64,000 nucleotides of DNA from Pisaster brevispinus (GCA_023634235.1 JAMKCF010000011.1:2436001-2500000); one strand, 5' to 3'. Counted from the first letter of the stretch, positions 15,301 to 24,647 are shown. Notes: a model not told the origin generated them from the letters alone. Numbers and translations: made by a program.

Positions 15301-18300
15301 AAGCGGTCGTTTGAAACGACCACGACCATTCAGGGTTTTACTACGGCCGACTCGCCACTCTTTTATTCCCATTCATAAATACTTTTCCATTAAAAAAATC
15401 CAAAGATTTTTACAATTTGAGAACATTTCTGACAGTTAGCCTTGGCTTGCTTTGACTCTTCTTTGAATTTCTAATCTTGACCGCTATGTAGCTCCTCGCG
15501 CAAGTTTCGAACTTGCGCACTTAAATTTCAAACTATGTCGCACGCAAGTTAAAATTTGGCTCAAGCCAAATATGCGACCTACCTATCGGTAAGCAACTTT
15601 AACAAGCAGGACACAAGTTTTTCTGAGCTCATGTGGCATTCGTTGTGATAAAACAGTCATGAGTATGAATAATTTTCCTTGTTCTTAAATTGGAATTGTC
15701 ACATCTAATAGTTTTGTAATTAGGTCTATTGAGGGCATAGCGGACTCCACCATTCTGGGGAAGTTGTAGCAGAGGATCACCCATTATTTGAAGTATTTTT
15801 TATAGGCTTTACGGTATATAGGCCTAGTGTACAAATTGCACCGTAATGAAGATCTGGAGGTAGCTGTTCTTCAATCACTAATGTCTGGAAAAATTTCTTT
15901 TGGGGGAAGCACCAGACAAGCTGTCCTACCAAAGTATACCGTCATACCGTTATTTCTTTAACCAGTCAGTTATGTTGTTATCCAGTCAGTTGTTTTGTTA
16001 TCCAGTCAGTTGTTTCGTTATCCAGTCAGTTGTTTCGTTATCCAGTCAGTTGTTTCGTTATCCAGTCGGTTATGTTGTTATCCAGACAGTTGTTTTGTTA
16101 TCCAGCCAGTTGATTCGTTATCCGGTCAGTTATGTCGTTATCCGGTCAGTTATTTTGTTGTCTAGATTGCACAAGGGCTTGATGTCACCATCACCTAGGG
16201 CTGAAACTGATCCTGAGACGTGTATCAATATTAATTGCTAAGCAAAGTGTGACGTCACCACAAATCACTGTGGCGATATTGACATCTCATCTTTTTGGAC
16301 ATACCACGGTCAGTTTTGAAACAAGTTTGTTTCAATACCTGCGTCACTAGATTCTAAAATCACCTTGAATTCCTCAGCACTTTTCTATACGGGTGTAATA
16401 TTATTATTACAATACCAATTATCAATTCAGCCTGGACTTGTGTGTGCGTGGGTTACCAAACAATGTTTTTGTCATGTTATCTGATACTAATTAAACTACA
16501 TGACACCTACTCCGATATCTTTGGTTAGGCTCAAATGATGGCAAGAGCTAATAACAGTTCCATTGTCAACTTCATTCTCCATATGGTAATACTGGAAATG
16601 ATTAATATTAGAAAATTAAACAAAGGGCTTCTCGTTTAGATGAATTTGTAATCCAAAAACGCTCAAGGATGAGCCAGTTCACCCAGAACAGAAACAAACC
16701 CCTAAATATTACCGACACAAAAGATTCATGCGGACTGTCTTCATGTATACAACAAATTTCCATGTCAAAAACAAAAACAAAAGAAAAAGACCAAACAAAA
16801 TAAAAAATTAAAAAACGGACTAGATTCGGGAATGGGTCGTCACAACTCAATGCAGAAAAACAATTGAACCAAATGATTGGAAAGCCATAATTCCTAATTC
16901 AAATGAATAATTATCCTATGTTTATCTTTATGACACCAATCAGTCGTTAGTTTTGGTAAGAATGTCGTGGTTGCAAGCAGGTGTGCACTCGGTGGGTGCA
17001 TGCACCCACCGAGTGCACACATTCTCAAAAATGCATCCTTGTGGACAATTCTTTTGTTCTTTCCTTGTCCCTGCACTTAACAGTTCCCCATAGACTTTGT
17101 ACACAAATTTCCTTGTGGAGCACCCCAGTCTTTAGAATTTCCATGTGGAGATCGAGACCTTTTGTTTTCCCCTTTTGTTTTGTCCTTGGTCTCCATAAGG
17201 TACCGAAAATGAGCACACCCAGTACCCACACACAAACCTTGAATCACAATAACTTCGCTTAGAGAACTATAAAGAGATGACATATGGGTTCCCATAGAAA
17301 CATTAATTGTTCACAGTAGGGGAAGAAAGTTCTGATTATGTCACAGACAAATTGGTTGAACCATTGGTTGATTGATCTTTTGGCGTATGGGGCTCGATTT
17401 CGCAAAGCACACGCATCTTAAAACGTATTCATGTTGACCTACACCTAGGGTGTTCTCAATAAAAGTCTAAAACCAAATCTAGGTAGACCTTTGATATTAT
17501 TAGCCTTCAGTGTTTTAAGGTTTCAGATCAAGTTATTTACAATCAACATTTCCAATTTCATCGTAATCGAGTATTAGCTCAATTCACCTGACGACGCGTC
17601 GTCACCACAGTCTTGATACTTAAGATCAATGGTTAGGAAGTCATTGCGTCACGCGCGCGTATCTGCTGCAAGCCCAAACCTTTTCGCTACTACCGTCTCC
17701 ACTGGCAAACGTTTGTGTGCAATTTTTTTAAATCCACCCATTTCAGGGTTCACATGCATTTATTTTGACAACAACTTCTAATTCCGAGAAGACCTCGAGT
17801 CTTTTAAACAACGTATGTAAAAGCAAAGTCCAAGTATTAAACTTTTCTTGCATAAATCATCGATGCCTCCTATATGGGCTTCTGGTAGTCAGTGTGGAGC
17901 TAGTTTGTGTGCGTTTCTTGAACTTACGAAGTCATTTACCGATTAATTGTTGCCCCTTTTTAAAAATAGTAATGCAGTTTTATGTTGCACATCACACACA
18001 CACAAAATCTGTGAAAAACTTGAACTGAAAACTAAATAATACACTATTTGCTTTAAATAAAAGTAACAACAACGCTGGGTAGTATTTTTAAACAGGCTTA
18101 ATAGATGATCATCTAAGCACTCTTTTGTGAGTCACCTTCATTGGCTACCAATTCGAGCACGCATAAATTTCAAACTTCTTGTCATTGTATACAAATGTAA
18201 CTCCGTGGCACCTTCATATCTCAAAGATTTAATCTTTTCAACACATCTATGCCACCCGCTCATCATTTTGCCAAAATACGTCTCCATACTACCCCAAAAA

Positions 18301-18661
18301 AGTCGATCATGCCTTTCAAGCCTCTGCTCACTGGCTGGGAATTCCGTCCCCGTAACATTCGGGAAGCCAACACACTCCGAACTTTCGAAAACAACAGACT
18401 CAAAACCCATTTATTTGTGTAGTCATGCCTTATATTATTTTGCTTGTATAGATTTATATCTAAATCAATGCATTGTTCGTTTGTGTCTTCATTTATGTCA
18501 GCTTTTGTGAAGCGCTCAGATCTTTGTGGGCACAATAACAATGTTGATATTACCGGTATGTAAGTATGTATGATGCAAGATACATTTTATATCAGGAACT
18601 GCACTTACCCTATATTACAATAGCAAAGGATGGCTATCAATACTACATCGTTAACCTTCAT
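115..18661 (-). CDS. Cys-loop anion channel subunit (GlyR/GluCl-like), complete 10-exon gene
   Basis: Ten minus-strand exons (18661-18609, 10431-10304, 8242-8172, 6386-6169, 4799-4717, 3370-3233, 2842-2613, 1538-1407, 1125-850, 348-115) join in phase to 520 codons plus TAA; every junction is GT-AG. The product should be a plasma-membrane pentameric ligand-gated chloride channel subunit. Seen in order: signal peptide (1-17), extracellular domain, 15-residue Cys-loop C164-C178, a second disulfide pair in loop C (C224-C235, GlyR spacing), M1 (247-269), M2 with the anion-selective Pro-Ala-Arg at 276-278, M3 (309-333), a long M3-M4 loop and M4 (484-506). The loop C cysteine pair and the M2-M3 linker PPVSYVKAIDVW favour the glycine/GluCl branch over GABA-A. 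Arg93 and Phe185 of the orthosteric site are kept, but Glu186 and Leu228 replace a Gly and a Tyr important in GlyR, so the agonist is unknown. The ATG has A at -3. Confidence 0.95.
850..1125 (-). CDS. Cys-loop receptor exon 9: M3-M4 cytoplasmic loop
   Basis: 276 nt, 92 codons, phase 0 both sides. Low-complexity charged cytoplasmic loop starting RRQTKDA and ending GDQRQ at GTAAGA. The pyrimidine tract before the CAACAG acceptor is weak, so the 5' edge is less sure than the rest, but it is the edge that keeps the frame and meets a stop just upstream. Confidence 0.8.
1407..1538 (-). CDS. Cys-loop receptor exon 8: M3
   Basis: 132 nt, phase 0 to phase 0. It encodes AIDVWFSVCLMFVIGALLEF and the start of the cytoplasmic loop. 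The wording is closest to GluCl/GlyR M3 from memory of the families. Donor AAG|GTATGT. Confidence 0.95.
1556..1930. repeat. Simple repeats in intron 7: (AATC)n and (TTTG)n
   Basis: A run of AATC units lies at about 1564-1594, and a TTTG/TTTGTTGGGG tract at about 1840-1915. Otherwise 1600-2450 shows nothing recognisable. Confidence 0.85.
2613..2842 (-). CDS. Cys-loop receptor exon 7: M1 and M2
   Basis: 230 nt. It opens with the end of loop C (GNFSC), then M1 (GYYILQTYIPSI onward), the PAR intracellular selectivity motif and M2 (LGVTTVLTM). The pore-lining 2' residue is Ala and 6' is Thr, a pair usually compatible with picrotoxin block. It ends VSYVK at a GTAAGA donor, phase 0. Confidence 0.96.
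3021..3142. repeat. 21-bp minisatellite in intron 6
   Basis: About six degenerate 21-bp copies built round CCGTTATTACGGATT. Each copy is itself partly palindromic (CCGTAATAACGG). Confidence 0.8.
3233..3370 (-). CDS. Cys-loop receptor exon 6: loop B to loop C
   Basis: 138 nt, acceptor TGTATTTAG and donor GTAGGT. The split codon with exon 5 makes MESFEYTDSD (loop B); Glu186 stands where GlyR alpha1 has Gly160. The exon continues through LKLPQYDL to the first loop C cysteine (C224). Confidence 0.95.
3595..3680. repeat. Dispersed repeat sharing CCACGTTCAGCGAGGTGACA
   Basis: The stretch around 3616-3660 is related to 12990-13085 (same orientation) and to 39425-39470 (inverted; GTCACTTCGCTAAACGTGG). 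No coding capacity is kept. Confidence 0.65.
4717..4799 (-). CDS. Cys-loop receptor exon 5: signature Cys-loop
   Basis: Exactly 83 nt, the length of the conserved Cys-loop exon in vertebrate GlyR and GABA-A genes. It encodes LSCSMDFHRFPLDGQAC, with 13 residues between the disulfide cysteines and the invariant FPxD. It was found by expecting it between exons 4 and 6; the acceptor CTTACAG and donor GTTAGT give a seamless reading frame. It is too short to stand out as an ORF. Confidence 0.93.
4886..5040. mobile_element. Foldback element, TTTTCGAAACCAAGG family
   Basis: The left arm reads GGCCTTTTCGAAACCAAGG and the right arm reads its complement (CCTTGGTTTCGATAAGAGCC). The arms also carry inverted GCTTGGGCTT. 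The same family occurs at 20463-20598, and the big minisatellite at 39664-40750 ends in the same arm. Non-autonomous MITE type. Confidence 0.75.
5401..5571. mobile_element. Inverted-repeat element enclosing a tRNA-like sequence
   Basis: Near-perfect 26-bp terminal inverted repeats (5401-5426 and 5546-5571, sharing GAACAAAGAAAAA) enclose a tRNA-like segment at 5473-5544. That segment has box A (TAGCTCCGTTGGTAAAGC), box B (GGTTCAAGTCC), a pairable acceptor stem and an anticodon stem-loop (CCGGT/ACTGG). T-arm and D-arm mismatches and C instead of U at position 33 argue against a working tRNA. Confidence 0.7.
5572..5900. repeat. Dispersed ~320-bp repeat, copy 1
   Basis: Shares an extended degraded match with 8424-8725 in a neighbouring intron of the same gene: the AATTAAAGATGCTATAG start, a GACTCGGGAAAGTT block, and GGCATAATATGCGAAAGTT. 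It is non-coding. Confidence 0.75.
6169..6386 (-). CDS. Cys-loop receptor exon 4: loops D, A and E
   Basis: 218 nt, acceptor TTTTGCAG. It holds loop D (VTIYLRQRW, with the conserved ligand-site Arg93) and loop A (LWLPDLIITNAK), and ends with the strand leading into the Cys-loop (GTVLYVS plus a split Arg codon). Phase 0 in, phase 2 out. Confidence 0.95.
6711..7123. mobile_element. ~410-bp foldback element, CAAATTCAGTTTTGTGAT family
   Basis: Terminal inverted repeats of about 35 bp: 6714-6755 contains TCAAATTCAGTTTTGTGAT and 7085-7123 contains the complement. The interior carries TGACGTCA-like sites (ATGACGTCAT at 7012-7021). Related degraded copies lie at 22476-22690 and 37875-38240. Confidence 0.75.
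7780..7990 (+). pseudogene. Non-LTR retrotransposon C-terminal tail fragment
   Basis: Translating with one frameshift gives KWGYSEATADCECGQKG followed by TMDHLLNCGLL. This is the Cys/His C-terminal motif found after the reverse transcriptase in several LINE-type elements. No other domain is left. It lies antisense in intron 3 of the receptor gene. Confidence 0.65.
8172..8242 (-). CDS. Cys-loop receptor exon 3: beta1-beta2 strands
   Basis: A 71-nt exon, close to the ~68-nt exon at this place in vertebrate GlyR/GABA-A genes. It encodes RPVNVTVDLYLASFDNI, the beta1 strand. Ala at the loop G position replaces the arginine (Arg37) that binds glutamate in nematode GluCl. Donor ATG|GTTGGT, phase 0. 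Confidence 0.93.
8424..8725. repeat. Dispersed ~320-bp repeat, copy 2
   Basis: Same family as 5572-5900, best kept at CTTCAGCCATGCATGT and GGCATAATTATGCGAAAGTT. Confidence 0.75.
8840..8990 (+). repeat. SINE body fragment (CTTGTGTCCTTAAGCAAG motif)
   Basis: Contains CCCGGCCTTGACACTTGTGTC followed by a CTTAAGCAAG variant of the core also seen in the SINEs at 12395-12700 and 42329-42690 (minus there). No A/B boxes were confirmed here. Confidence 0.55.
9000..10300. other. Intron 2 interior, nothing recognised
   Basis: AT-rich, with a poly-C run at 9720-9732. No coding homology or repeat structure was recognised apart from scattered short matches. Confidence 0.5.
10304..10431 (-). CDS. Cys-loop receptor exon 2: N-terminal helix region
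   Basis: 128 nt, acceptor TTTGCAG and donor GTAAGT. It encodes the N-terminal helix and the family hallmark GYDRKIRPFFG, which corresponds to the YDxRIRP segment just before beta-strand 1 in glycine and GABA receptors. It begins with one base and ends with one base of split codons, both matching the neighbouring exons. Confidence 0.93.
10440..12390. other. First part of intron 1 (10432-18608), nothing recognised
   Basis: The open frames here show no family features. A TGACGTCA-like site at about 10955-10962 and several AT-rich stretches are present. Confidence 0.5.
12395..12700 (-). mobile_element. tRNA-derived SINE, minus orientation
   Basis: On the minus strand the 5' end carries a tRNA-like box A (GCCGAGTTATCTAAGG) and box B (GAGTTCGAGCCCCGG). 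It is followed by GTCTTGACACCTGAGTC and a body shared with 32965-33200 (AAGCCTGAGGAAACCT on plus). The shared body in two places supports a mobile SINE family. Confidence 0.7.
12985..13085. repeat. Dispersed repeat sharing CCACGTTTAGCGAGGTGACA
   Basis: Second member of the family at 3595-3680, with a longer match continuing into GCAGCATTCACAAACGG. Confidence 0.65.
13100..14680. other. Intron 1 interior, nothing recognised
   Basis: No exon, repeat or domain recognised. Open frames at 13540-14027 lack any familiar motif. Confidence 0.5.
14690..15140. repeat. Two to three degenerate ~164-bp tandem copies
   Basis: CCCCCACTTTCCAAAAATGTAA followed by a CTCCGCCC-type motif near 14829 recurs as CCCCCACTTTCAGAAAACGTAA near 14991. 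A third, poorer copy follows, with ACAGTA/ACAACTG motifs. Confidence 0.6.
15961..16162. repeat. 20-bp minisatellite, ~10 copies
   Basis: Unit TATCCAGTCAGTTGTTTCGT with substitutions but no length changes, so it falls exactly three units per 60 bases. A 113-residue frame across it is a by-product of the repeat. Confidence 0.93.
16981..17020. repeat. Perfect 40-bp palindrome
   Basis: GTGTGCACTCGGTGGGTGCA is followed immediately by its exact reverse complement, with no spacer. It lies in intron 1 and does not extend into the flanks. Confidence 0.97.
17030..17240. repeat. GTGGAC/TTTTGTTCT motif-rich repeat
   Basis: Contains CTTGTGGACAATTCTTTTG, further TGTGGAG motifs and CCTTTTGTTTT. These resemble the right half of the large repeat units at 41560-43760 and 51110-55200, which suggests a distant or partial copy. 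Confidence 0.45.
18127..18545 (+). pseudogene. Non-LTR retrotransposon (CR1/L2-like) C-terminal fragment
   Basis: The frame includes LHWLPIRARINFKLLVIVYK and APSYLKDLI. This is the conserved segment after the reverse transcriptase palm/thumb in CR1/L2/Jockey-type LINEs. It ends near TGAAGCGCTCAGATCTTTGTG, a typical 3' UTR. It is a 5'-truncated relic in intron 1. Confidence 0.8.
18609..18661 (-). CDS. Cys-loop receptor exon 1: signal peptide
   Basis: This 53-nt coding part begins MKVNDVVLIAILCYC, a short hydrophobic signal sequence. The ATG is in a CACCATGA context. It ends after two bases of a Gly codon at a GTAAGT donor, matching the single leading base of exon 2 despite an 8.2-kb intron. 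There is no second signal-like exon between them, so this start is preferred. Confidence 0.8.
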
Positions 18662-18765
18662 GGTGACAGCGTTATTCCACCAGTGTGTTAGGCGTACGTG
18701 GTGATGTAGCGGCCGAGAGCGGCTTTAAGAGCACCACCACATCATTCCATTCCAGCTCTCCCACT
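18662..18765 (-). promoter_or_regulatory. 5' flank of the Cys-loop receptor gene
   Basis: Upstream of the ATG the minus strand is locally GC-rich (CGCTCTCGGCCGCTACATC) and contains a repeated GTGGTG. No TATA box was identified. A 5' UTR or proximal promoter is inferred only from position. Confidence 0.3.
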
Positions 18766-18769
18766 GTAA

Positions 18770-19550
18770 AAATCAAAAGCTAAAAACGAGGAAAATCTTG
18801 CATGAAATTTGTTGTTACTGTTTATACCAATACGCATTCAACGAGAAGTGGAAAGTGGAAGCTGTATGCGTATCAAGGCAAATGATGCTTCCCGTTGTCA
18901 ACTTAAGTTCGTCATCTTGTGAATGACGTCACCGTGTCTTTTACATGTTTGGCTAGGGCGCCAGTTTGGGATAGCGAACTATGGGAGTAGACAGCTCTTC
19001 ATGGTAGTTTCGTACAGTACTTCCGTGCCCTTCGCACGTGTGGATTGTTAATTCAATTTTCCTGAAAGATCGCACTAATTAAAAAGCGGATAAAACGACC
19101 CAACTGAGGTGCCACTGGTTTTGTTACTAAGTGGCTGATTAATCTGGTTTGGATGGGACTTGATGTTGGAACTGGATTGAAAGCATTCCAGACAAATAAT
19201 TTTTTATTTATAAAAATCATCTGGAAATGAGTCAATGGGTTGTTTTTCTGTGGATGTTAAACAGTCATCAAATTGTTCTAAAATGAGCCCGAGAGAGAAA
19301 ACAGATAAAGACAGGGTACTTATGGTTGAGAATTATTTGTGATGGTATACTAGCATACATTAATTTTCATGTGCATTTTGCTATCGCGTGGCTTCACAAT
19401 GTTACAAAATACTACCAAGAACAATACCAGAAAAATGAGGGCTTGGGTGCTAACCTTTAGTAAACTTGCCACCTAAATCACGCATGCATCGTCTGTGTTT
19501 CACTCGTTGGCGTTTTATTGATTGGTTCGTCAAACATTATATGGCTAGTA
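18770..19550. other. Intergenic, nothing recognised
   Basis: No domain, repeat or RNA signal recognised upstream of the Cys-loop receptor gene. Confidence 0.5.
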
Positions 19551-19559
19551 GTTGGCAGA

Positions 19560-19800
19560 CGTCTGTCGCGGACGACAATGTCAAGTTTAGATGCATCCAT
19601 CAAGGACATCTTCCTCTCCTCATCTTGTTGTCAGTTTGTAGGTGATCATGTCTCAAACCAGCATACAGCATAGACCTCCAGCTGGAGCGGTGGCTAGCCA
19701 ACTGAGGCCATGACCTGGTGGGGATTTTAAAGTCTACCAAATCTCTCTTCAAGACATCTTTGAAACGTAGTTTGGGACGTCCAACTGGTCGGACACCACT
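19560..19800 (-). pseudogene. Non-LTR retrotransposon C-terminal fragment
   Basis: The minus-strand frame reads RPVGRPKLRFKDVLKRDL, then SWPQLASHRSSWR. This GRPxLRxKDxxKRDL...W..LA..R..WR pattern is common at the C-terminus of RTE/CR1-related LINE polyproteins. The rest of the element is missing. Confidence 0.75.
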
Positions 19801-20462
19801 AAATAAGGAGCAAACAGAGCGTCGGCCTCATTAATATCTTGTAGGCCCTCAAAATATTCCATTCTAGACAGATTTGAGAGCCCAATAAAAGGGAAACAGT
19901 GTAAAATAATTTACCCAGTTGTGATCTGGGAGTTGTTGACTTCCAACTTGAGGTATTTGGAATGACATGGGCCCTGAAATAAATGGTCATATTTGCTGAG
20001 AGGTGTAGGGACATTTTTCAAGACTGATGCTCGGACGTTGTTTTTATTTGGAGGGGGAGTAACTCGACGGGCCCAGGGACTCCCCATATTAAATTGAGCA
20101 GGAGATAACATATCAAGAGTCAATGGATTATTTCCCCTTTACAGTAAAAAGCTGTGAGATTTCTAAATATTTGTTTATTTTGTATTTTTAGCATTTTGCA
20201 CTGTATGCTATGGGAGTTTATTTAGTGGGGTGTACCCTTATGCAATAAAACAAGGTGACGACGTATCGAACAGAAAAAATATATATTTTGGCCCATAAAT
20301 AGTAGCACAATATTATTTTAATGATTGACATATTTTATGAGCAAAAACCTACCAGTTATTGTTAAACCGACTCCAGTCACCAAACCGAACTTGCTCATTA
20401 ATGCAAAGAAAGAGGGCGCACTGACCCACGTTAGAATACACAGCTCTAGCTATGCATTAGAC

Positions 20463-20598
20463 ATTTTCGAAACGACGGATTTGCCTTGAGCTCCGGCTTT
20501 TAGGCTCCGTCCGCCCGCAAGGCCAGCGAACATTTTTCTAAATAACTCAAGGAGCCTAACCCAAAACCCAGGCCCAATCCGTGCTTTCGAAAAGGGCC
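20463..20598. mobile_element. Foldback element, TTTTCGAAA family
   Basis: The arms begin ATTTTCGAAACGACGGATT and end AATCCGTGCTTTCGAAAAG. The arms also contain AGCTCCGGCTTTTAGGCTCC versus GGAGCCTAAC. It is related to 4886-5040. Confidence 0.7.
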
Positions 20599-20599
20599 A

Positions 20600-23500
20600 T
20601 TGGTTACTACTAAGCATTTTAGGGTCAGTGCGCCCTCTTTCTTTGCATTTGTATCCAGAAACTCCAACACTAGGCCTACCGTTAAGCTATAGCGGACTCT
20701 CGTGACATGAGATAGATAACCCCACCCCGATATTGACACAGTGTTAAAATGACTCTACTTGGCACACCCTTAATACAAGTACCACGCCCGATCATCGGTT
20801 AGGCAGGGGTTGTATCGGAATACAAATGACGGTCTCCGTGAATCAGTCCCCCATGTGGCAAATTACACCGAAATAGCGCCCTCTTTTGACTCATATTCCT
20901 TGGGTATACGCGCAGAATTTTGTGGTAATAAGGATTGCAAGAAAACAAGGTCCTGATCCAGCGGCGTAACTAAGGTAATTTGTTAAGGGAGCACAAGGGG
21001 GGCACCATTTTTTCTAGGAGGGCACTCCTGGCAAATCAATTATAGATTCCATTTGCACTTTTTTTTTAAACTGGATCTTGATCTACGTAATGGAGGGTTC
21101 AAAATGGGGGCAAGGGGGGGAGACTGACATCAATTCGAGTCTTGTCCTACCACTTTCAAACCAAATCTCTGACCTCTGTTGATTGACACCCTCTTTAGGA
21201 CGTGTGGCTTGGTCCAGCAATAGGATATCAGGTTATACGCGCTGACCAGTGTGTACGACGTGGTTAATATAAGGCAACGGAAATATTAAAATGTGTCAGC
21301 ACGTGCCGGCATTGGTTCTCACTGCAAGGTACAATATTTCTTTGTTCGGTTCCTTTAGCTCAGTGGACTGTGTGACAGATAGTTTGTATCAGATCTACAA
21401 AACATTTTACAAAAGCTCAATGACAGAATTGAACGGATGGGAGTAATAGCAGATAAGGAAGTAGCGATTTGTAAAAGGACCCCTAGGTCTAATTGACACA
21501 ATTCAATTTAACCTTTGGGTTTATACTTCTTTCCAGTGAGTGAGATAACCCGTTTTACTTTCTATAAAGCTCCAAATCTGCGTGACTTTCCTGTGATTTA
21601 TCGAAGGTCACGTCAATAATTTTGTACTACAATTCTCTCTGTTTTGGCAGGGGAAAACGTGCCGATGTGTGGGTTTTTAGCGTCTAGCCCATCTCAATTA
21701 AAATGGAAAAGATAATAATGAAGTAACTTCCACGTATTGTGATTTAGAATAGTGTTCAAGCGTGTTTAAAAATCGAAGTTTGCAATTAGTACATACTCAA
21801 CCGCACGGAACATCTCATTGTGCTTGTAACCAGTGCCAACTTTATATTTAAAAAAATATATATTTAAAAAGAAATTTAGGTTTAATGCAAAACTTCAATT
21901 GATCCGGCGATTGGAGGTAGGGCCAATACTTGCGAGACGCGCGAGACCTGCACAGTGTTATAGGACCATCAGACTACTTCAGAGCACATGCTGTAACACA
22001 CCTAACCATTAATAATGCTAACTAACATTGAGTGACTACTATAGGTTGGATTCAGTATCCACCAAAACCATTGGTTAAAATTAACCAATGAGCTGGTAAA
22101 TTGTTTAACCAATCTGTTTAAAGAGTGCTGAAGGAATCCACATTTCTTTCTATCCAATAAGTCCTCTTTCCTATGCATACAAGTGGGGGCTACTCCACAT
22201 CTCCGCTTTGTTATTGTAGTGAACCCCAGGCGATGCACCACTGGCCGTTATACAATCCAGTCCTTCATCGAAAAGGTCAGAATAAAAAGTCTTTGCTTTG
22301 TGTTCGAACGTTCCTATAGAAACCACCATTGAAGTAATTGAGAACAATGTGCCCCCCCCCCTCTACAACGATATAAAGGTGAGTGAATGAAAATGTCCTT
22401 GCGCCTGCTTCATGCTGTTTGTAACTCCATTGAGGGAAAAGTCAACAGAAACATTGCTCAAACATGTTTTGCAGGAGGGGCTCCAAGTCATATTCAGCTT
22501 TTTGAAGCAATTAGATATAGTCCTTATGAAAGTGGGAACAAGTTACAAATCTCGGGTTGAATTAATTGTGTAAAATGACATTGTATGTGATACCTTTCTA
22601 GTGTGAATTTAATCAACATCTAAAAACAGCCAATGACATAAATTATGTGACACCCGTGGTGAGCAAGTCACGAGACCAAAGTGTGACCACGAAAAACATT
22701 TTGATGGTATGTTAAACGCATCAGAGAGATGGGGGGGGTTAAGGGTTTAAGGACAAGCCAAGAACAAATTATAGGACTGGAACGCACACAACATTTTCAA
22801 AAAGCTTAAGAATTTGTCAGTTTAAAAGCTTTTCTATGTGTTGAGTGAGACTGAGAAACAAGTATTAAAAGACAAACTTCAAGAGATGCGTTATGTATAT
22901 AGTTCTGTTTAGAAGTGGGGTAGAAAAGGTAAGACAGAAATAGGAAGAGCAGGGAAGGGAGATGGTAAATTGGACGGGTTATTTACCAAAACAAGAAGAT
23001 GAAAGAAACGGGAGGGGAGAGTTCAGTGTTTTGTACACAGTCATGGAAAGCTTATTTTATCCAAAAACGTGCCGCATAAAATAATGTTTGCGAGCTAGTT
23101 GTGAGTTTGCCCGTATTCAATTTAGTGGGAAAACCCCGTCAGAGTACGACCTATTAATATGGTGTTACCTCTTTATAAAACTGATAATTTTAGTCAAAAA
23201 GCACTTTTGGAACCATAAAGTGCCCCCATTGCCGTTTCCTAACTCAATAGAATTTTATTTTAGCAAGAGAAATACTATATACAATGCTAAGCAACGTTAC
23301 AGATTTAACAAAAGTACTTTACCCGAAACAGAGGGAATCGTATTCCGACTGCTTGGATGTTAAGGGAATTTACCGTGCTGAACTGATCGCCGTTTCTTCA
23401 GTGAGCTACTATATATCTTCTTTATGTTTTACTCTTTTCCAACTCAAAAATGTACAACTAAAACTGGCTCAATCTGAATGTTTGCAATGCACATTAAACC

Positions 23501-24340
23501 CTTGGCCTTCTGCAGGATCCTAAACAGCAAGACGTCTGGGGTTTATATGGAACTCCTTGCCAACGGCCGTATTAAAATACCCGTAAGAGATTATGGCAAC
23601 CTCCCTGAGGAGAGGATATCCTTCCTGAACTAAATAGTCGTCCACTTAGAAAGAAAAGTACTATTAGCGAGCAGGTTCATTGCCAACAATACATAGTAAA
23701 CGCGGTCTCTCCGACAACATTAATCTTTTGAGTGTAATATGTCAATAACAGTGAAACGGGCTCTTGAAATAAGTGGATTTTCGGTTGTTTGTGGTTGGGT
23801 GGATTTTCTGTTGTTTTGTTTTGTTTAGGGTTTGGGTGGGGGGTTTTTTTGCCAAAAAATTGTCAATTCTGAACGGATTAAATGGCTTTCCCCGTTCTCT
23901 CGGAAGGACCCAAAGTGTGTTTTCATCCAATTCAGAATTCTGAGGAGATCCAATAAGAAACAGACACAGAGACGCACATAGTCCAGTCGGCAAATTATAT
24001 GCAGATGTCAAAGAAAAGGACCCCGCTGACACCATTTTTCATGCTCTTCAGAAGTAAGACATCTTCCTATGCATGGACGTAGAAATTCCTCCACGCTCTA
24101 TGCCAATTGTCCTTCAAACGGGAACCGATATTATGTTTATAGGACAACCGACGAGTCCTTTGTGGAATGCCCTAAATCTCCATGGATGAAAATTATATTC
24201 CGAAAAGGGGAGCAAATTGTCAGCTGTGAAAATGAAGTTACAAGCCGACACCTGTACGTTCCACTAATGCACATATACACCACTAAGACATATTTCTTTT
24301 TCTGTGTGGTTTCTGCCACCTCTCTTGTCATTTCTTTCCT
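20600..24340. other. Intergenic, mostly unrecognised; foldback-derived traces
   Basis: A degraded copy of the 6711-7123 family sits at about 22476-22690 (AGTCATATTCAGCTTTTTG, then TGTAAAATGACATTGTATG). CGCGCGAGACCTGCACAGT at 21937-21955 is a scrap of the GACTTGCAC foldback family. Frames at 22002-22241 and 23088-23523 have no recognisable domain. Confidence 0.5.
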
Positions 24341-24346
24341 CTTGAC

Positions 24347-24647
24347 TGCTTCTGTTACACCAGTATACATGGCTGCTTCTAAGAAGTGACTACTAAACAG
24401 TCAACTTGCGGGTACAACCATGTGTAAATTCTCTTTTGCAGGGAGTAATGTTGGCTCTGAAAAGATCCTGTGTGGTCCCGACGTTTCGAACAGTATACTC
24501 TGCTCGTCTTCAGGAGAAAGAACACTCCTCCCAAAAGAGATTTACACAAGGTTGTACCCGCAAGTTTACTATTTATAATAACTTCTTAATTTTCACACCG
24601 TGCAAAGCTTCAAACACCGCTTAATGGCTGCTTCTGTGACACCAGTA
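24347..24647. mobile_element. Inverted-repeat element with hammerhead-like motif, flanked by 19-bp direct repeats
   Basis: The arms 24401-24439 and 24532-24566 are inverted copies (AACTTGCGGGTACAACC). Between them, the minus strand at 24483-24513 carries CTGAAGAC, a 6-bp hairpin GAGCAG/CTGTTC and GAAAC. The whole is bracketed by TGCTTCTGTTACACCAGTA and a one-mismatch copy at 24629-24647, which looks like a target duplication. The right end recurs at 56503-56573. Confidence 0.6.

Noticed and set aside
15961..16162. CRISPR-like array or repeat protein (113 residues)
   Set aside because: Contiguous 20-bp tandem repeat with no spacers, in a eukaryotic intron.
115..18661. GABA-A receptor identity
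   Set aside because: The extra loop C cysteine pair and the LPPVSYVKAIDVW linker belong to the GlyR/GluCl side.
24069..24389. 106-residue frame with a hydrophobic segment as a small membrane protein
   Set aside because: No start context, family motif or splice signal; the hydrophobic run is T-rich low-complexity sequence that runs into a mobile element.
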